A stretch of DNA of 64,000 bases from positions 49,379 through 113,378 of the forward strand of contig CATQIB010000001.1 of the NCBI GenBank assembly GCA_958296185.1, in the 5' to 3' direction. The notes beneath the pieces are model-generated. The model worked only from the letters and a program-made list of their open reading frames with translations, was not told where the DNA came from and made no database searches. The position numbers and the translations under genes are program-made. Source of the DNA: an uncultured Mesonia sp. (lineage in GTDB: Bacteria; Bacteroidota; Bacteroidia; Flavobacteriales; Flavobacteriaceae). Positions 1 through 9,209 of the stretch are shown piece by piece. Positions within the stretch are counted from its first letter, which is position 1; each line of letters begins with the position of its first letter.

Positions 1-21
1 ATAATTAATAACGATGAAGTT

Positions 22-495
22 ATGAGTAAAGTATCTTATTACACTGCTGATGGTTTGAAAAAACTTAAAGCAGAGCTTGATCATTTAAGAGACGTTGAGC
101 GTCCTAAAGCTTCGCAGGCTATAGCAGAAGCTAGAGACAAAGGAGATTTAAGTGAGAATGCAGAGTATGACGCAGCTAAAGAAGCCCAAGGTTTATTAGA
201 AATGAAAATTTCTAAACTAGAAGAGGTGGTTTCAAATGCGAGAGTAATTGATGAATCACAACTAGACACCTCAAAAATATTAATCCACTCTACGGTGAAG
301 CTAAAAAACCTTGCCAATAATATGGAGATGCAATATAAATTAGTAGCCCAAAGCGAAGCCGATTTGAAAGCCGGTAAAATTTCGGTAGATTCTCCTATTG
401 GGAAAGGATTGTTGGGTAAGAAAGCAGGTGAAGAAGCTGAGATTCAAGTGCCTAATGGCAAGATTACTTTTGAAATCTTAGAAATTTCTAGGTAA
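22..495 (+). CDS. greA: transcription elongation factor GreA
   Basis: GreA rescues backtracked RNA polymerase by entering the secondary channel and stimulating cleavage of the transcript 3' end. The 157 residues match the family's usual length. Residues 1-75 form the N-terminal coiled coil, with the acidic tip in GDLSENAEYDAAKEAQ that coordinates the catalytic magnesium ion. The C-terminal FKBP-like globular domain contains SPIGKGLLGKKAGE. The start ATG is the first in frame and follows an AT-rich leader. A strong hairpin terminator lies just after the stop, so the gene appears monocistronic at its 3' end. It is a core housekeeping gene and sets the chromosomal context of the window. Confidence 0.97.
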   Translation: MSKVSYYTADGLKKLKAELDHLRDVERPKASQAIAEARDKGDLSENAEYDAAKEAQGLLEMKISKLEEVVSNARVIDESQLDTSKILIHSTVKLKNLANNMEMQYKLVAQSEADLKAGKISVDSPIGKGLLGKKAGEEAEIQVPNGKITFEILEISR

Positions 496-516
496 TTTAT
501 TAAATCTAAAATTTAG

Positions 517-551
517 AAAGAGGCGGAGAGATATCTTCGCCTCTTTTTTTA
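517..551 (+). terminator. rho-independent terminator after greA
   Basis: A 9-bp stem (AAAGAGGCG paired with CGCCTCTTT) encloses a 12-nt loop and runs into a T tract. It sits between the convergent greA and phosphorylase genes and overlaps the 3' end of the latter, so it may work in both directions. Confidence 0.85.
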
Positions 552-1358
552 TAAACTTGCGATGAGTTTACAGAATAAAGTGATCATTTGCGGCTCAGCT
601 TGCTTAGCGGCTTGCATTATACTTTTAATATTCACAGGTTTTAAATGGTCTGGATCACACAAATCGGTAATAACCGATAAAGCAATGACAGGTAGTTTTA
701 AATGATTGGCTACAATAATTTCTGGTACGGTGCTCATTCCTACTGCATCGGCGCCAATCAGTTTCAAATACCTATACTCTGCCCTGGTTTCTAATTGCGG
801 ACCCTTTACTGCGGCATACACCCCTTGATGTAGCTTAATGTTTTCTTCCTTAGCTATTTTCATTAGCTTTTTGCGCATACCAGTGTCATAGGGATTACTC
901 ATATCTACAAAACGCTCTCCATGTTTTGCAACACCTTTAAAAGCTAAAGGTGAATCTCCTAATAAGTTAATATGATCTTCAAGAAGCATTAAGTCGCTGG
1001 TCTTATAATTCAAATTTAAACCGCCAGCTGCATTAGATACCAATAAGTGTTTCACCCCTAGATTTTTCATTATACGTACCGGGTAAGTCACATCCCGTAA
1101 AGTATAGCCTTCATAAAAATGAAATCGCCCTTGCATAACCATAATTTTCTTTCCGCTTAACTCACCATATATAAGTTTCCCCTTATGAAATTCAACAGTT
1201 GCGGTAGGAAAATGCGGAATATGATTGTAAGATACCTCTTGAATAATATTGATATGATTCACAAAATCGCTCAATCCGCTACCTAATATGATACCAATTT
1301 CTGGTACCTCAAAACCTTTCTCTTTTAAATAGACAGAAGTCTCATTAATAAAACGCAT
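549..1358 (-). CDS. punA: purine nucleoside phosphorylase (trimeric type)
   Basis: The enzyme cleaves inosine and guanosine with phosphate to the free base and (deoxy)ribose-1-phosphate in purine salvage, in the cytoplasm. The 269 residues match the trimeric class. Visible motifs are the phosphate loop GSGLSDF near residue 26, HFPTATVEFHKG, MQGRFHFYEGY, VSNAAGGLN, GPQLETRAEYR and the substrate-binding GADAVGMSTVPE, followed by a C-terminal segment with VITDLCDPDHL. The stop codon falls in the T tract of the greA terminator. The gene is convergent with greA and has no close partner upstream. The family is clear; the exact base preference is not visible. Confidence 0.94.
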   Translation of the reverse strand: MRFINETSVYLKEKGFEVPEIGIILGSGLSDFVNHINIIQEVSYNHIPHFPTATVEFHKGKLIYGELSGKKIMVMQGRFHFYEGYTLRDVTYPVRIMKNLGVKHLLVSNAAGGLNLNYKTSDLMLLEDHINLLGDSPLAFKGVAKHGERFVDMSNPYDTGMRKKLMKIAKEENIKLHQGVYAAVKGPQLETRAEYRYLKLIGADAVGMSTVPEIIVANHLKLPVIALSVITDLCDPDHLKPVNIKSIMQAAKQAEPQMITLFCKLIASL

Positions 1359-1599
1359 AATTTTTAACCTTTAAATTAAGATTAAAGGTACAAAATTGAT
1401 CTTTAACTACAGATAATAGTTTTATGACGACGAAAAACAACCTTAAATCGATTTTACAAGTACTTTATCTAGAGTGATTTATCTGTATAAAGTTATTTTA
1501 ATTCACTGAAATACAATATGTTAAAAAAATATTAAAAAATTGTTTGTTATTTATCCGAAATAAAATACCTTTAATCGTGTAAAAATTAAGATAATCGAT

Positions 1600-1607
1600 T
1601 ATTTTTG
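1600..1607 (+). promoter_or_regulatory. Bacteroidota -7 promoter element for the T9SS surface protein
   Basis: TATTTTTG matches the Bacteroidota TAnnTTTG -7 consensus 32 bp upstream of the ATG at 1640. No convincing -33 TTTG was found at the usual spacing, so this is a half-match. Confidence 0.45.
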
Positions 1608-1639
1608 CCATCGATTTTAAGAATAAATTAGGAGTTGCT

Positions 1640-4600
1640 ATGAAATATGCTGTGTTGGTTGTTTTTTTGATCTTCAATATTGGATTTAGTCAGAATGTGC
1701 AGGTAGATGTGAATACATATAATGCACAAGACTTAAGTGAAATGTTATTGAATAATGCGTGTTCTAGTTTATTCAATGCCGAGATGTCATCCAGTCAAGC
1801 AGTTGGTTATTTTTCTCATAACAACAGTAATTTTCCTATTGAGGAAGGCGTGATTATTCGAAGTGGAAACGCAAAGCATAGCGAAGGTCCGTTTTCAGGG
1901 AACCACCTGAGTTCTCAAATAAATCAAAATACTAATGCCTACTTAGAAAATTTAAATGCTGCCTCGGGGCAACACGCTCAAATTACCGACGTGGCATTTT
2001 TATCATTTGAGTTTGTTCCGTTGTCTCATGACTTCAGTTTTAACTTTGTCTTTGCTTCAAATGAGTATGGGCAGTGGCAATGTGTATCTAGTGATGTTTT
2101 TGCGTTTTTATTGACCAATCTTAACACTGGTCAATCACAAAACCTAGCGGTAATACCCGGAACAACTACCCCTGTTTCCGTAAAGAATATAAAAGACAAG
2201 GCTTATAACAATTCTTGTTCATCAGATAATAAACATTTGTTTGGTGAATATTTGGTAAATAAACCCAATGCTGGTTTAAATATGCGCGGGTATACCAAGG
2301 TGATGAAAGCCTCGGCTCAAATTGTCCCAGGTGATACCTATAAAATAGAGCTTTTAATAGCAGATTCTAACGATGCTAATTTTGATTCGGCCATTTTTTT
2401 GGAGGCGGGTAGTTTTCAAACCAATGTAAATCTTGGAGACGATGAAGCTATTTGTTTGGGGCAATCTAAAACCTTGACTACGGGATTAGATACTCAGCTT
2501 TATAACCATACATGGAAAATGAATGGTAGCGTGGTGAACTACACCAATACCAATACCCTTACGGTGACCAATCCTGGGGATTATAGTGTTGAGGTTACCG
2601 AAAATAATACAGGTTGTCTTTTAACCGACGAGATACAATTGACACAAGTGCAAATAAATGAAGCTAATAATTTAAAGATATGTTACGACAATCGAGCTAA
2701 TTATTTCTGGGATTTAACCGTCAATAATCACCAGATTCTAGGTGTGTCGCCATCAGATTATGAGCTTTTTTATTACGCCAGTTTGCAAGATTTGAATAAT
2801 GATTTACCTATACCTGCAGCAAATACTTCAGCTTTTGCGGGTACACCCAACCAAAGTGTTTACATCAAACTGAAAGCTAAAAATAATAATAATTGGTGTA
2901 CCCAAATCATCGACTTTAAGTTAGAAGTAGCCGATAAAATTCACTTAGGGCCGTTAGAAGATATTCAACTGTGCGATATCACAAAAACACATCTGGTAGA
3001 TCTCACTCAGGTAAACGAAGATTTAGTAGGCTACACCCAAAACTATATGTTTGCATATTATTACAGTCAAGCTGATTTGGAAGCTGGTCAAAATGAGATC
3101 CAAAATTACCGAGCCTTTTCTGTTTCCCCTAGTCGACGCTCAAATAACCAGAACATCTATGTAAAAGTAACCGATAGATATATGCCCGAGTGTTACGTAT
3201 TTACCAGTTTTCAAATTCAAGTAAATGGATTGCCTTTGGTAGATGAATTGCCCGATGTTATTGAGTGTAGTACTTACACTTTGCCCCCCTTGACACACGG
3301 TAATTATTTTACCCGAGCGCAAGGTGGCGGAACCCCGCTTTTTGCAGGCGACATAATAGATGAAAGCGGAACCTATTATATTTATAACGGTCCAACAGAT
3401 GCAGGTTGTTATAACCAAAGCAGTTTTACGGTTCAACTCATTGAAGAGTATGGTATAAAAGATGAATACTGCGAATTTATGCGGGTTCCATCTCCACCTG
3501 CGGGCAATTTTTATACTTTGCCTGGTGGACCATCTGGTGGCGGAAAAATAATTCCGCCGGGTACCATCTATTATAATGACGCTAGCATTCATTATTATGC
3601 CGAAGTGAATGGTGTATTCTGTAAAGAAGATACCTTTTCTTTTCAGGTTTTTCCTTTGCCTCCAGTAGATCAACCAGCAGATGTAATTACCTGTAACAGT
3701 TACACCTTACCCGCCTTGACTCATGGTGATTATTACACACAGTCTGGCGGTGCGGGTGACCAATTGTTACCAGGAACAGTCATCACCGAGACCACTACGC
3801 TTTATGCCTTTAACTTTGATGGTAGATGCGCAAACGAATCAGAATTCACTGTATTCATAACCCCTCGATTTGACGATGTTGTCTCCTGTGGAGCTTTTCA
3901 ACTTCCCGAGGTCGAAGTAGGTGGTTTTTATAGCTTACCCAACGGTCAAGGAAACTTACTCACACCAACTACTAAAATTAAGTTTTCTCAGACTATATAT
4001 TATTTTGCAGAAACCACTACATCGCCAAATTGTACAACAAACCAAAGCTTTGAGGTGACAATTTTTGATAAACCTAAGGTAGACACTTTGCCTAATGTGG
4101 TGCAGTGTGCAAGCACTCCTTATGTTTTGCCTCCTTTGCAAGATGGTGAATACTTTACAGAGAAAAAACGGGGTGGGCAAATGCTAACTCCAGGCGATGT
4201 GATAGCAGAATCACAAACCATCTTTATCAATAATGCTACCACTACTTGTATGAGCGAGACCTCTTTTACCGTAACTTTAATTCCCTTACCCGTGGTGCCT
4301 AATTTTGCCGATGTTTATACTTGTGATACTTACGAATTGCCAGAGATAACAGGTGCAAAATACTTTAGTGGCCCTAATGGAAGTGGAAGTGAATACTTTT
4401 CAGGTGACCTAATTCATTCTACTCAGAAGTTATTTTTGTATAAAGAGTCTAGCAGTTTAGTGGGTTGCGACAATGAAGATTCTTTTACCGTATATGTAGA
4501 GGGCGTAGAGGCAACTCAATTACCTGATGTTCTTGCTTGTGAGACTTTTGTATTACCTCGATTAGCAGTAGGGGAGTATTTTACAGAACCTTATGCTAAG

Positions 4601-5704
4601 GGGCAGAAACTTGAACCTGGAACCGAAATTAAAGAGAGTAAAACAGTATATATTTTTGCTCAAAAAGGAGATCGATTTACGTGTTTTGATCAAACCACTT
4701 TTAGGGTAGAAGTAGAACCTAAAATAGATTTAAGCGCTTTTGAGCACTATACGCACTGCGGAGAATTATATCTGCCAGATCTGGCTCAAGAAAATCAAGA
4801 TTTTAGGTTTTTTGTAGATCCTAATTTCAGTAAACCTGTAAGTCCAAATGCTTTGCGATTAACAAAACCAGGAAAGTATATTTTTTATGTACAAGCCTCT
4901 TCTACTTTAATGGATGGTTGCATAAGTGAAGGCCGATTCGAGATAGAAATATTCCCGATAAAACAACTTAACATAGAACCGGCTGCTATATGTTTAGACC
5001 CAGCAACAGGTGAACTATTGTCTACAGCTTTTCTAGAAACAGGACTTGATCCAAATAAGTACAATGTCTACTGGTACCTGGAAAATCAACTGGTGCATGA
5101 AGGAGTTAACTTTGAGGTTACTCAGGCAGGAACTTTTGAAATAGAGGTAGAGTTAAAAGAGATTAGCTCTGTCGAGGATTGTGGCTATTACGCAACCCAG
5201 GTTCAGGTTTATGCCTCTAGCCGACCAGAGATTAAAGTTAATGTGTCTGAGCCCTTTTCTGGGGGAGCAGAGGTTTTTGTTGAGGTGGTAAAAGCTGAAG
5301 GTGAAATGATGTACCAAATCGATGATCAGCCTTACCAAGAAAGTCCTTATTTTACCGGAGTAGCTTCTGGCCCTCATTTGGTACGGGCTAAAGGTAAATA
5401 TGCCGATTGTGGCGAGGTAGTTAAAGAGATTCAAGTTATTAATTATCCTAAATTTTTCACCCCCAATACCGATGGAATAAACGATTATTGGAATATTAAC
5501 GATATGTACGATTATCCAGAGGCTAAAATTTATATTTACGATCGTTTTGGTAAATTAATTACTTCTACCAATCCGCGAAAGCGAGGTTGGGACGGTTCTT
5601 TTAACGGAAAACAAATGCCGTCTGCAGATTATTGGTTTCAAGTAGAGTATAAATATCAAGGAAATATAAAGGTGTTTAAATCACACTTTACGCTTAAAAG
5701 ATAG
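1640..5704 (+). CDS. choice-of-anchor L surface protein with T9SS type B sorting domain
   Basis: This is a large secreted adhesin-like protein. A signal peptide ends near residue 18 (FLIFNIGFSQ). Residues about 22-255 resemble the choice-of-anchor L domain (NEYGQWQC, PGDTYKIELLIAD). Then come Ig/PKD-like segments and at least five degenerate modules of about 75-85 residues. Each module has a C-x-T/S-Y-x-LP opening, a YFT/YYT centre and an SFTV close. The last 86 residues begin YPKFFTPNTDGINDYW and include IYDRFGKLI and GWDGSFNGKQMPSADYW. This is the gliding-motility-associated type B C-terminal domain, which targets the type IX secretion system. The protein is therefore expected on the cell surface or released. 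Ligand unknown. It appears to be a single gene with its own promoter. Confidence 0.92.
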   Translation: MKYAVLVVFLIFNIGFSQNVQVDVNTYNAQDLSEMLLNNACSSLFNAEMSSSQAVGYFSHNNSNFPIEEGVIIRSGNAKHSEGPFSGNHLSSQINQNTNAYLENLNAASGQHAQITDVAFLSFEFVPLSHDFSFNFVFASNEYGQWQCVSSDVFAFLLTNLNTGQSQNLAVIPGTTTPVSVKNIKDKAYNNSCSSDNKHLFGEYLVNKPNAGLNMRGYTKVMKASAQIVPGDTYKIELLIADSNDANFDSAIFLEAGSFQTNVNLGDDEAICLGQSKTLTTGLDTQLYNHTWKMNGSVVNYTNTNTLTVTNPGDYSVEVTENNTGCLLTDEIQLTQVQINEANNLKICYDNRANYFWDLTVNNHQILGVSPSDYELFYYASLQDLNNDLPIPAANTSAFAGTPNQSVYIKLKAKNNNNWCTQIIDFKLEVADKIHLGPLEDIQLCDITKTHLVDLTQVNEDLVGYTQNYMFAYYYSQADLEAGQNEIQNYRAFSVSPSRRSNNQNIYVKVTDRYMPECYVFTSFQIQVNGLPLVDELPDVIECSTYTLPPLTHGNYFTRAQGGGTPLFAGDIIDESGTYYIYNGPTDAGCYNQSSFTVQLIEEYGIKDEYCEFMRVPSPPAGNFYTLPGGPSGGGKIIPPGTIYYNDASIHYYAEVNGVFCKEDTFSFQVFPLPPVDQPADVITCNSYTLPALTHGDYYTQSGGAGDQLLPGTVITETTTLYAFNFDGRCANESEFTVFITPRFDDVVSCGAFQLPEVEVGGFYSLPNGQGNLLTPTTKIKFSQTIYYFAETTTSPNCTTNQSFEVTIFDKPKVDTLPNVVQCASTPYVLPPLQDGEYFTEKKRGGQMLTPGDVIAESQTIFINNATTTCMSETSFTVTLIPLPVVPNFADVYTCDTYELPEITGAKYFSGPNGSGSEYFSGDLIHSTQKLFLYKESSSLVGCDNEDSFTVYVEGVEATQLPDVLACETFVLPRLAVGEYFTEPYAKGQKLEPGTEIKESKTVYIFAQKGDRFTCFDQTTFRVEVEPKIDLSAFEHYTHCGELYLPDLAQENQDFRFFVDPNFSKPVSPNALRLTKPGKYIFYVQASSTLMDGCISEGRFEIEIFPIKQLNIEPAAICLDPATGELLSTAFLETGLDPNKYNVYWYLENQLVHEGVNFEVTQAGTFEIEVELKEISSVEDCGYYATQVQVYASSRPEIKVNVSEPFSGGAEVFVEVVKAEGEMMYQIDDQPYQESPYFTGVASGPHLVRAKGKYADCGEVVKEIQVINYPKFFTPNTDGINDYWNINDMYDYPEAKIYIYDRFGKLITSTNPRKRGWDGSFNGKQMPSADYWFQVEYKYQGNIKVFKSHFTLKR

Positions 5705-6327
5705 TCCTGATTATTTAATTTTTCTCACCCAATAAACAATGGTTAAATACCTATGAATTAAACCATTATATTTTTTCTGTTTAACGTTTTTATTCTAACT
5801 TAAAGAAAAAAAAGTTATGAATCCGAACAGTTAAAAAAAATCAGATCAAGAAAAAGATGAATTTATTCTAGCCGATATGCACTAAAATGGTGTTTACTTT
5901 GATGAGTCTGTGCTAAGACCTCTATCGGCCAAAGCACCAGCTAAGAAAAATACTAATAAAAGATTAGAGAAGTGATTATTGGCGGACTAAAAATGGGACT
6001 AACCAGTCTAAAATTTTAATTTGCAAATGTTTGAATACATTATATGCCCTTGGTATTATTGAGTCATTACTAGGAAAGGTTAAACAATTATCCTATTTTA
6101 ATTGCATCTTGTCTTGATTGGTTTGTAAAAGCGAAAAATCATATATAAATTGGTTTATTTGTACTACTAACCCTAAGAATATAATTTTTACCGATACATT
6201 TATCATATAAACTTAGTAATTGAGATAAAACTTTAAAATTTTTAACTTTTAGATGTTATTCTTTTTATTCTTGCAATTGTGTTTGGTCAAGCATCTAAAA
6301 AAAGTATAATTAAATTTAAAAAATAAA
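5705..6327 (+). other. long intergenic stretch with decayed coding traces
   Basis: No intact gene was found in about 620 bp. A short reading frame near 5856-5974 (beginning DEFILADMH, then NGVYFDES after an internal stop, ending RLEK before TGA) looks like the worn 3' end of a gene. A five-codon ATG frame (MNPNS) precedes it near 5818. The parent family was not recognised. The rest is AT-rich with no convincing RNA gene or repeat. Confidence 0.3.
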
Positions 6328-6408
6328 ATGAAAAATTTATTTAGAGTACCTTTTGTTAGGTTGTTAGCAAGTATGGTTTTTGCTACTTGTAGTAAGGAAG
6401 ACTATTAA
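6328..6408 (+). CDS. 26-residue lipoprotein-like micro-ORF, possibly a truncated gene
   Basis: This ORF is too short for the ORF track. It encodes a basic start (MKNLFR), a hydrophobic stretch and a lipobox-like VFATC, then stops six residues after the would-be lipidated cysteine (CSKEDY). Bacteroidota lipoproteins often begin this way, so the simplest reading is a lipoprotein gene truncated by a stop. A genuine tiny lipopeptide cannot be excluded. It lies directly upstream of two further small membrane-associated genes in the same direction. Confidence 0.3.
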   Translation: MKNLFRVPFVRLLASMVFATCSKEDY

Positions 6409-6413
6409 GAATA

Positions 6414-6590
6414 ATGAATAAAGACCGCGATATTTCTATTTTTTCCGTAGCTATATTACTTTTTATAGCTTTAAAACTATTTGGAGTTATTAATTTTCAT
6501 TCAGTTACAGGTATATTTTTTGCCGTATTAATTATAATTCCTGTAATTTTAAGAGTGATTAGACTTGCCTTGCAGAATTATCGAAAATAA
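6414..6590 (+). CDS. small 58-residue membrane protein
   Basis: This ORF is missing from the track because of its size. It begins MNKDRDISIFSV and contains two predicted hydrophobic helices (residues about 8-24 and 33-48) and a basic tail (NYRK). It ends 5 bp before the next ATG, so the two genes are probably co-transcribed. The function is not recognised. Confidence 0.45.
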   Translation: MNKDRDISIFSVAILLFIALKLFGVINFHSVTGIFFAVLIIIPVILRVIRLALQNYRK

Positions 6591-6595
6591 AATAA

Positions 6596-7348
6596 ATGAA
6601 TTATAGAATTTTATATTCAGTTAATACGCTAGTGGTTGTTTTTATGGCAATTAGCGTATTGGCTTCTTGTCAGAATAAAGCAAGAAGTGTGAAGCTTATA
6701 GATGAAGTGTATAGCGATTCTATTAGCTATACTATCTATGAAGGTAAAAATAAAACGAATGCAGATAATGATATTCAGTGTGCAAAATATTATTCCTATA
6801 AAAAACTAGAAAATGGTTATGATGTAAGAGGAGCAGATTTGCGACATTTAATTTCTTTTCTTCAAGATGTTGATTTAAAAGATGTTATTGTTGATACCAG
6901 CATTGACAAAAATTTTTACACTTTAGAGTATAGAGGCCAAAATGCTACAGCGCATAGAAACCATATATTAAAAAGGTTTCTTGATTATTATGATTTACAT
7001 ATAAATAAAAATCAAAAGTTAGAGAAAGGCTATATTTTAGGTCTAGAAAATGATAAAATAAAGATTTATCTGGCAGAAAACAATCAAAACACTAGTGTAG
7101 AGCAAAACGGCAGCATAGTTAATATGCGTAATGCTAATTTAAAAATATTAGCCAGTGTTATTCAAGATCTATATGGGGTAAAGGTTAATACGGGTAAAGG
7201 GCGAGAAAATTTACAAGGATATAATATAAACTTTGATTCAGGTATGTCTATTACTTCGTTACAAAACTTTTTAAATGAAAAATATGGTATTCAATTTGAA
7301 GAAGAGCAATTTAGTGTGTTGAAGTATAAGTTGACAAAGAAAGACTAA
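6596..7348 (+). CDS. lipoprotein with two STN / DUF3738-like repeats
   Basis: The N-terminus carries a hydrophobic signal and a lipobox at about residues 22-25 (LASC), so the protein is probably anchored in the periplasmic or outer-membrane face. Two segments (residues about 76-150 and 172-247) have the pattern of the secretin/TonB short N-terminal (STN) fold, also found in DUF3738 proteins: a short strand, a helix ending in LQDV or IQDLYG, a paired strand, and a second helix before a final strand. The gene lies tail-to-tail with the secretion operon containing a secretin that has related N-terminal domains. An accessory role with that secretin is inferred only from fold resemblance and position. 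Outer-membrane receptor signalling is an alternative. Confidence 0.55.
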   Translation: MNYRILYSVNTLVVVFMAISVLASCQNKARSVKLIDEVYSDSISYTIYEGKNKTNADNDIQCAKYYSYKKLENGYDVRGADLRHLISFLQDVDLKDVIVDTSIDKNFYTLEYRGQNATAHRNHILKRFLDYYDLHINKNQKLEKGYILGLENDKIKIYLAENNQNTSVEQNGSIVNMRNANLKILASVIQDLYGVKVNTGKGRENLQGYNINFDSGMSITSLQNFLNEKYGIQFEEEQFSVLKYKLTKKD

Positions 7349-7458
7349 TGAATTGCTTACACAAAGCTATTAAGTTATTCTATTCTTTCTGTGGTTGTCT
7401 CCTTGAATCTTATTTTTTTGCACATTCTTATATTTATCCACATTTAAAAAACCACTAG

Positions 7459-7473
7459 CATATTCGAGAGCTA
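7459..7473 (+). repeat. 15-bp direct repeat, left copy
   Basis: CATATTCGAGAGCTA lies just beyond the end of the minus-strand secretion operon. A copy matching at 14 of 15 positions lies just beyond the end of the plus-strand secretion operon (61179-61193). Confidence 0.4.
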
Positions 7474-7486
7474 TTTTAAATAAGTC

Positions 7487-8017
7487 CTATTCACGATTGC
7501 TGAAATTCCTCAGCAAGACTTCCGCTTGTAAGTAATTAGAGTTCTTTTTAAAGTCCCTCTTCTTTGCCAGACGAAGGTTGATAATTTCTCCAAAACGAGT
7601 TTTTTGTTCCAAATGATGAATTAACTTTAAAATAGAATTATAATCTCCTTGGATCGTAAAAGAGTAGGATTTGGTAATTAAATTATCTTGCTCATACTGA
7701 TGAGGTTCTATAAAACTGGTAATATCCAAATTGTTTTCCTCTGCATATCGGTTTAAAGTTTTCAAAAGGTTGTTTTGAAGAGAGCTTTCCTTGAGCTGGT
7801 ATTTTGTGAGGATAGAATCATAGTAACGTTCTTTTTGCTTCAATAAAGAAAACTGCTTTGGTATATTTTTAAAAATAGCTTCTTCTTGTAGAAGTTTCTC
7901 TTTCTGCTTCTTTAATTCTAAAGTTTTAGAAAATGCAAATTCATAACAGATAAAAAGGCTTAATATAAAACCAACTACTAGTAAGATATTTTTATATTTT
8001 TTAATCATTATCAACAA
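7487..8017 (-). CDS. GspM/PilO-like inner-membrane assembly protein
   Basis: The 176-residue protein has a single N-terminal transmembrane helix (residues about 8-28), a charged coiled coil (residues about 30-75) and a small C-terminal alpha/beta domain containing YSFTIQGDYNSILKLIHHLEQ. This is the layout of PilO and GspM, which dimerise with PilN/GspL on the inner membrane and link the cytoplasmic ATPase to the secretin. The family is poorly conserved, so the call rests on layout and operon position. The start overlaps the end of the upstream GspL-like gene by 17 bp. It is the last gene of the minus-strand arm. Confidence 0.7.
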   Translation of the reverse strand: MLIMIKKYKNILLVVGFILSLFICYEFAFSKTLELKKQKEKLLQEEAIFKNIPKQFSLLKQKERYYDSILTKYQLKESSLQNNLLKTLNRYAEENNLDITSFIEPHQYEQDNLITKSYSFTIQGDYNSILKLIHHLEQKTRFGEIINLRLAKKRDFKKNSNYLQAEVLLRNFSNRE

Positions 8018-9209
8018 TTTCTAATTTGATCATGAATTCAGTACTATCTTCTATATCTCCGTAATTTAGTATACTTACTTTCTTTATCCAATCCATCTTT
8101 TCCAACTCATAAATCCAATAAGAAAAGCCCTCCCTTTCAGTTGTAGTACCAGAGATTGTTATGCTGTTATTAGTGAATTCTACAGGTTTTTCTTTTCTTA
8201 TTCTTTTTTCTAGAGGTTGGTAGTCGAACTCTGTTAAAAGCACCGTAGGGGGCAAGGAATGGATAACCTCATTGAGAAAGAAGGAGCTAGCGGATGAAGA
8301 GCTATTCATAATGTTTTCTACGATCAGTTGTTTCTTTTCCACTTCGGCATTTAGAACATTAATGCTGTTTTTAGTATCACTATTTATTTTAGAGGTTTCC
8401 TGTAATTCTTGCACAGCAGTATAATTACTGTTAAAGAATATAAAGTTGATTAATAGCGAAATTAACAAGAAGGCAATCGCAAAATTGGAAAACAATTTAA
8501 AAAAGCGTTCTTGCAAATATGCTTTTTGTAGCTTTTTATTGCTTTCTACAAGGTTAGTATATAAAGGTTCAAAATTCAACAGTAACGAAATGGAAGCAAG
8601 AAAAGACAAGAGGTGATGATTGGAAACAGACAATCCTTTGAAACCGTAGTTTTCCTTTATATCCCCTAAATTTTTTCTTTTGATATTTTTTATACTGTTG
8701 CCCTCTATACTTATAACAGAGTTAGAAGTTTTAAATGTTTTATTTTCTGAAAATAGGTGGAGGTGTTGCGCTAAAAAGTTGCTCAAGTTCACTTCCACAA
8801 CTGGATATTTTAAAGCAGTAAACTTATTTACTATTTTTTCTAACTGAATTTTCCTGCAAAGAAAAATGTGTACATTAGAACCGTTGGAATTGATTTGATA
8901 AAAAAACTCTGCGATATTAATGTTCGGAAAAGCAATATTGATTAAGGTCTCTTCCTCTTTTTGGTTACTTTCAATGTATTTATAGAGGACATCTTTAGTG
9001 TTTATGACAAGCGATATAGCTCTATTTTTAGGAACATATTCTGGTAAAGAATCTATACTATCCGTTTGAAAGGTTTTATCGATATCTACCTCATCTTTGG
9101 CTTTCTTTATAACAGTCCCGTTCCATGCAAAACCATCGGAAGATTCCAAAAGCTCAATCCCATAGACGGTGTTCCCATAATATAGATATGTTTTTAAACT
9201 CTCGAGCAT
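8001..9209 (-). CDS. GspL / PilM-PilN-like assembly protein
   Basis: The 402-residue protein has an N-terminal cytoplasmic region (1-235) with the outline of a weak actin-like PilM/GspL fold. It is followed by one transmembrane helix (about 240-262, FAIAFLLISLLINFIFF), a coiled coil, and a periplasmic ferredoxin-like domain near 310-402 (SITISGTTTEREGFSYWIYELEKM) typical of PilN. It is expected to bind the GspE ATPase on the inside and the PilO/GspM-like partner on the outside. The ATG shares one base with the secretin gene stop, which indicates translational coupling. Sequence divergence keeps the exact family uncertain. Confidence 0.72.
   Translation of the reverse strand: MLESLKTYLYYGNTVYGIELLESSDGFAWNGTVIKKAKDEVDIDKTFQTDSIDSLPEYVPKNRAISLVINTKDVLYKYIESNQKEEETLINIAFPNINIAEFFYQINSNGSNVHIFLCRKIQLEKIVNKFTALKYPVVEVNLSNFLAQHLHLFSENKTFKTSNSVISIEGNSIKNIKRKNLGDIKENYGFKGLSVSNHHLLSFLASISLLLNFEPLYTNLVESNKKLQKAYLQERFFKLFSNFAIAFLLISLLINFIFFNSNYTAVQELQETSKINSDTKNSINVLNAEVEKKQLIVENIMNSSSSASSFFLNEVIHSLPPTVLLTEFDYQPLEKRIRKEKPVEFTNNSITISGTTTEREGFSYWIYELEKMDWIKKVSILNYGDIEDSTEFMIKLEIVDND

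Noticed and set aside
3140-3673. 177-residue minus-strand ORF inside the T9SS protein gene
   Set aside because: Shadow of the large plus-strand gene; no signal, domain or start context. Other antisense ORFs within long genes were dropped for the same reason.
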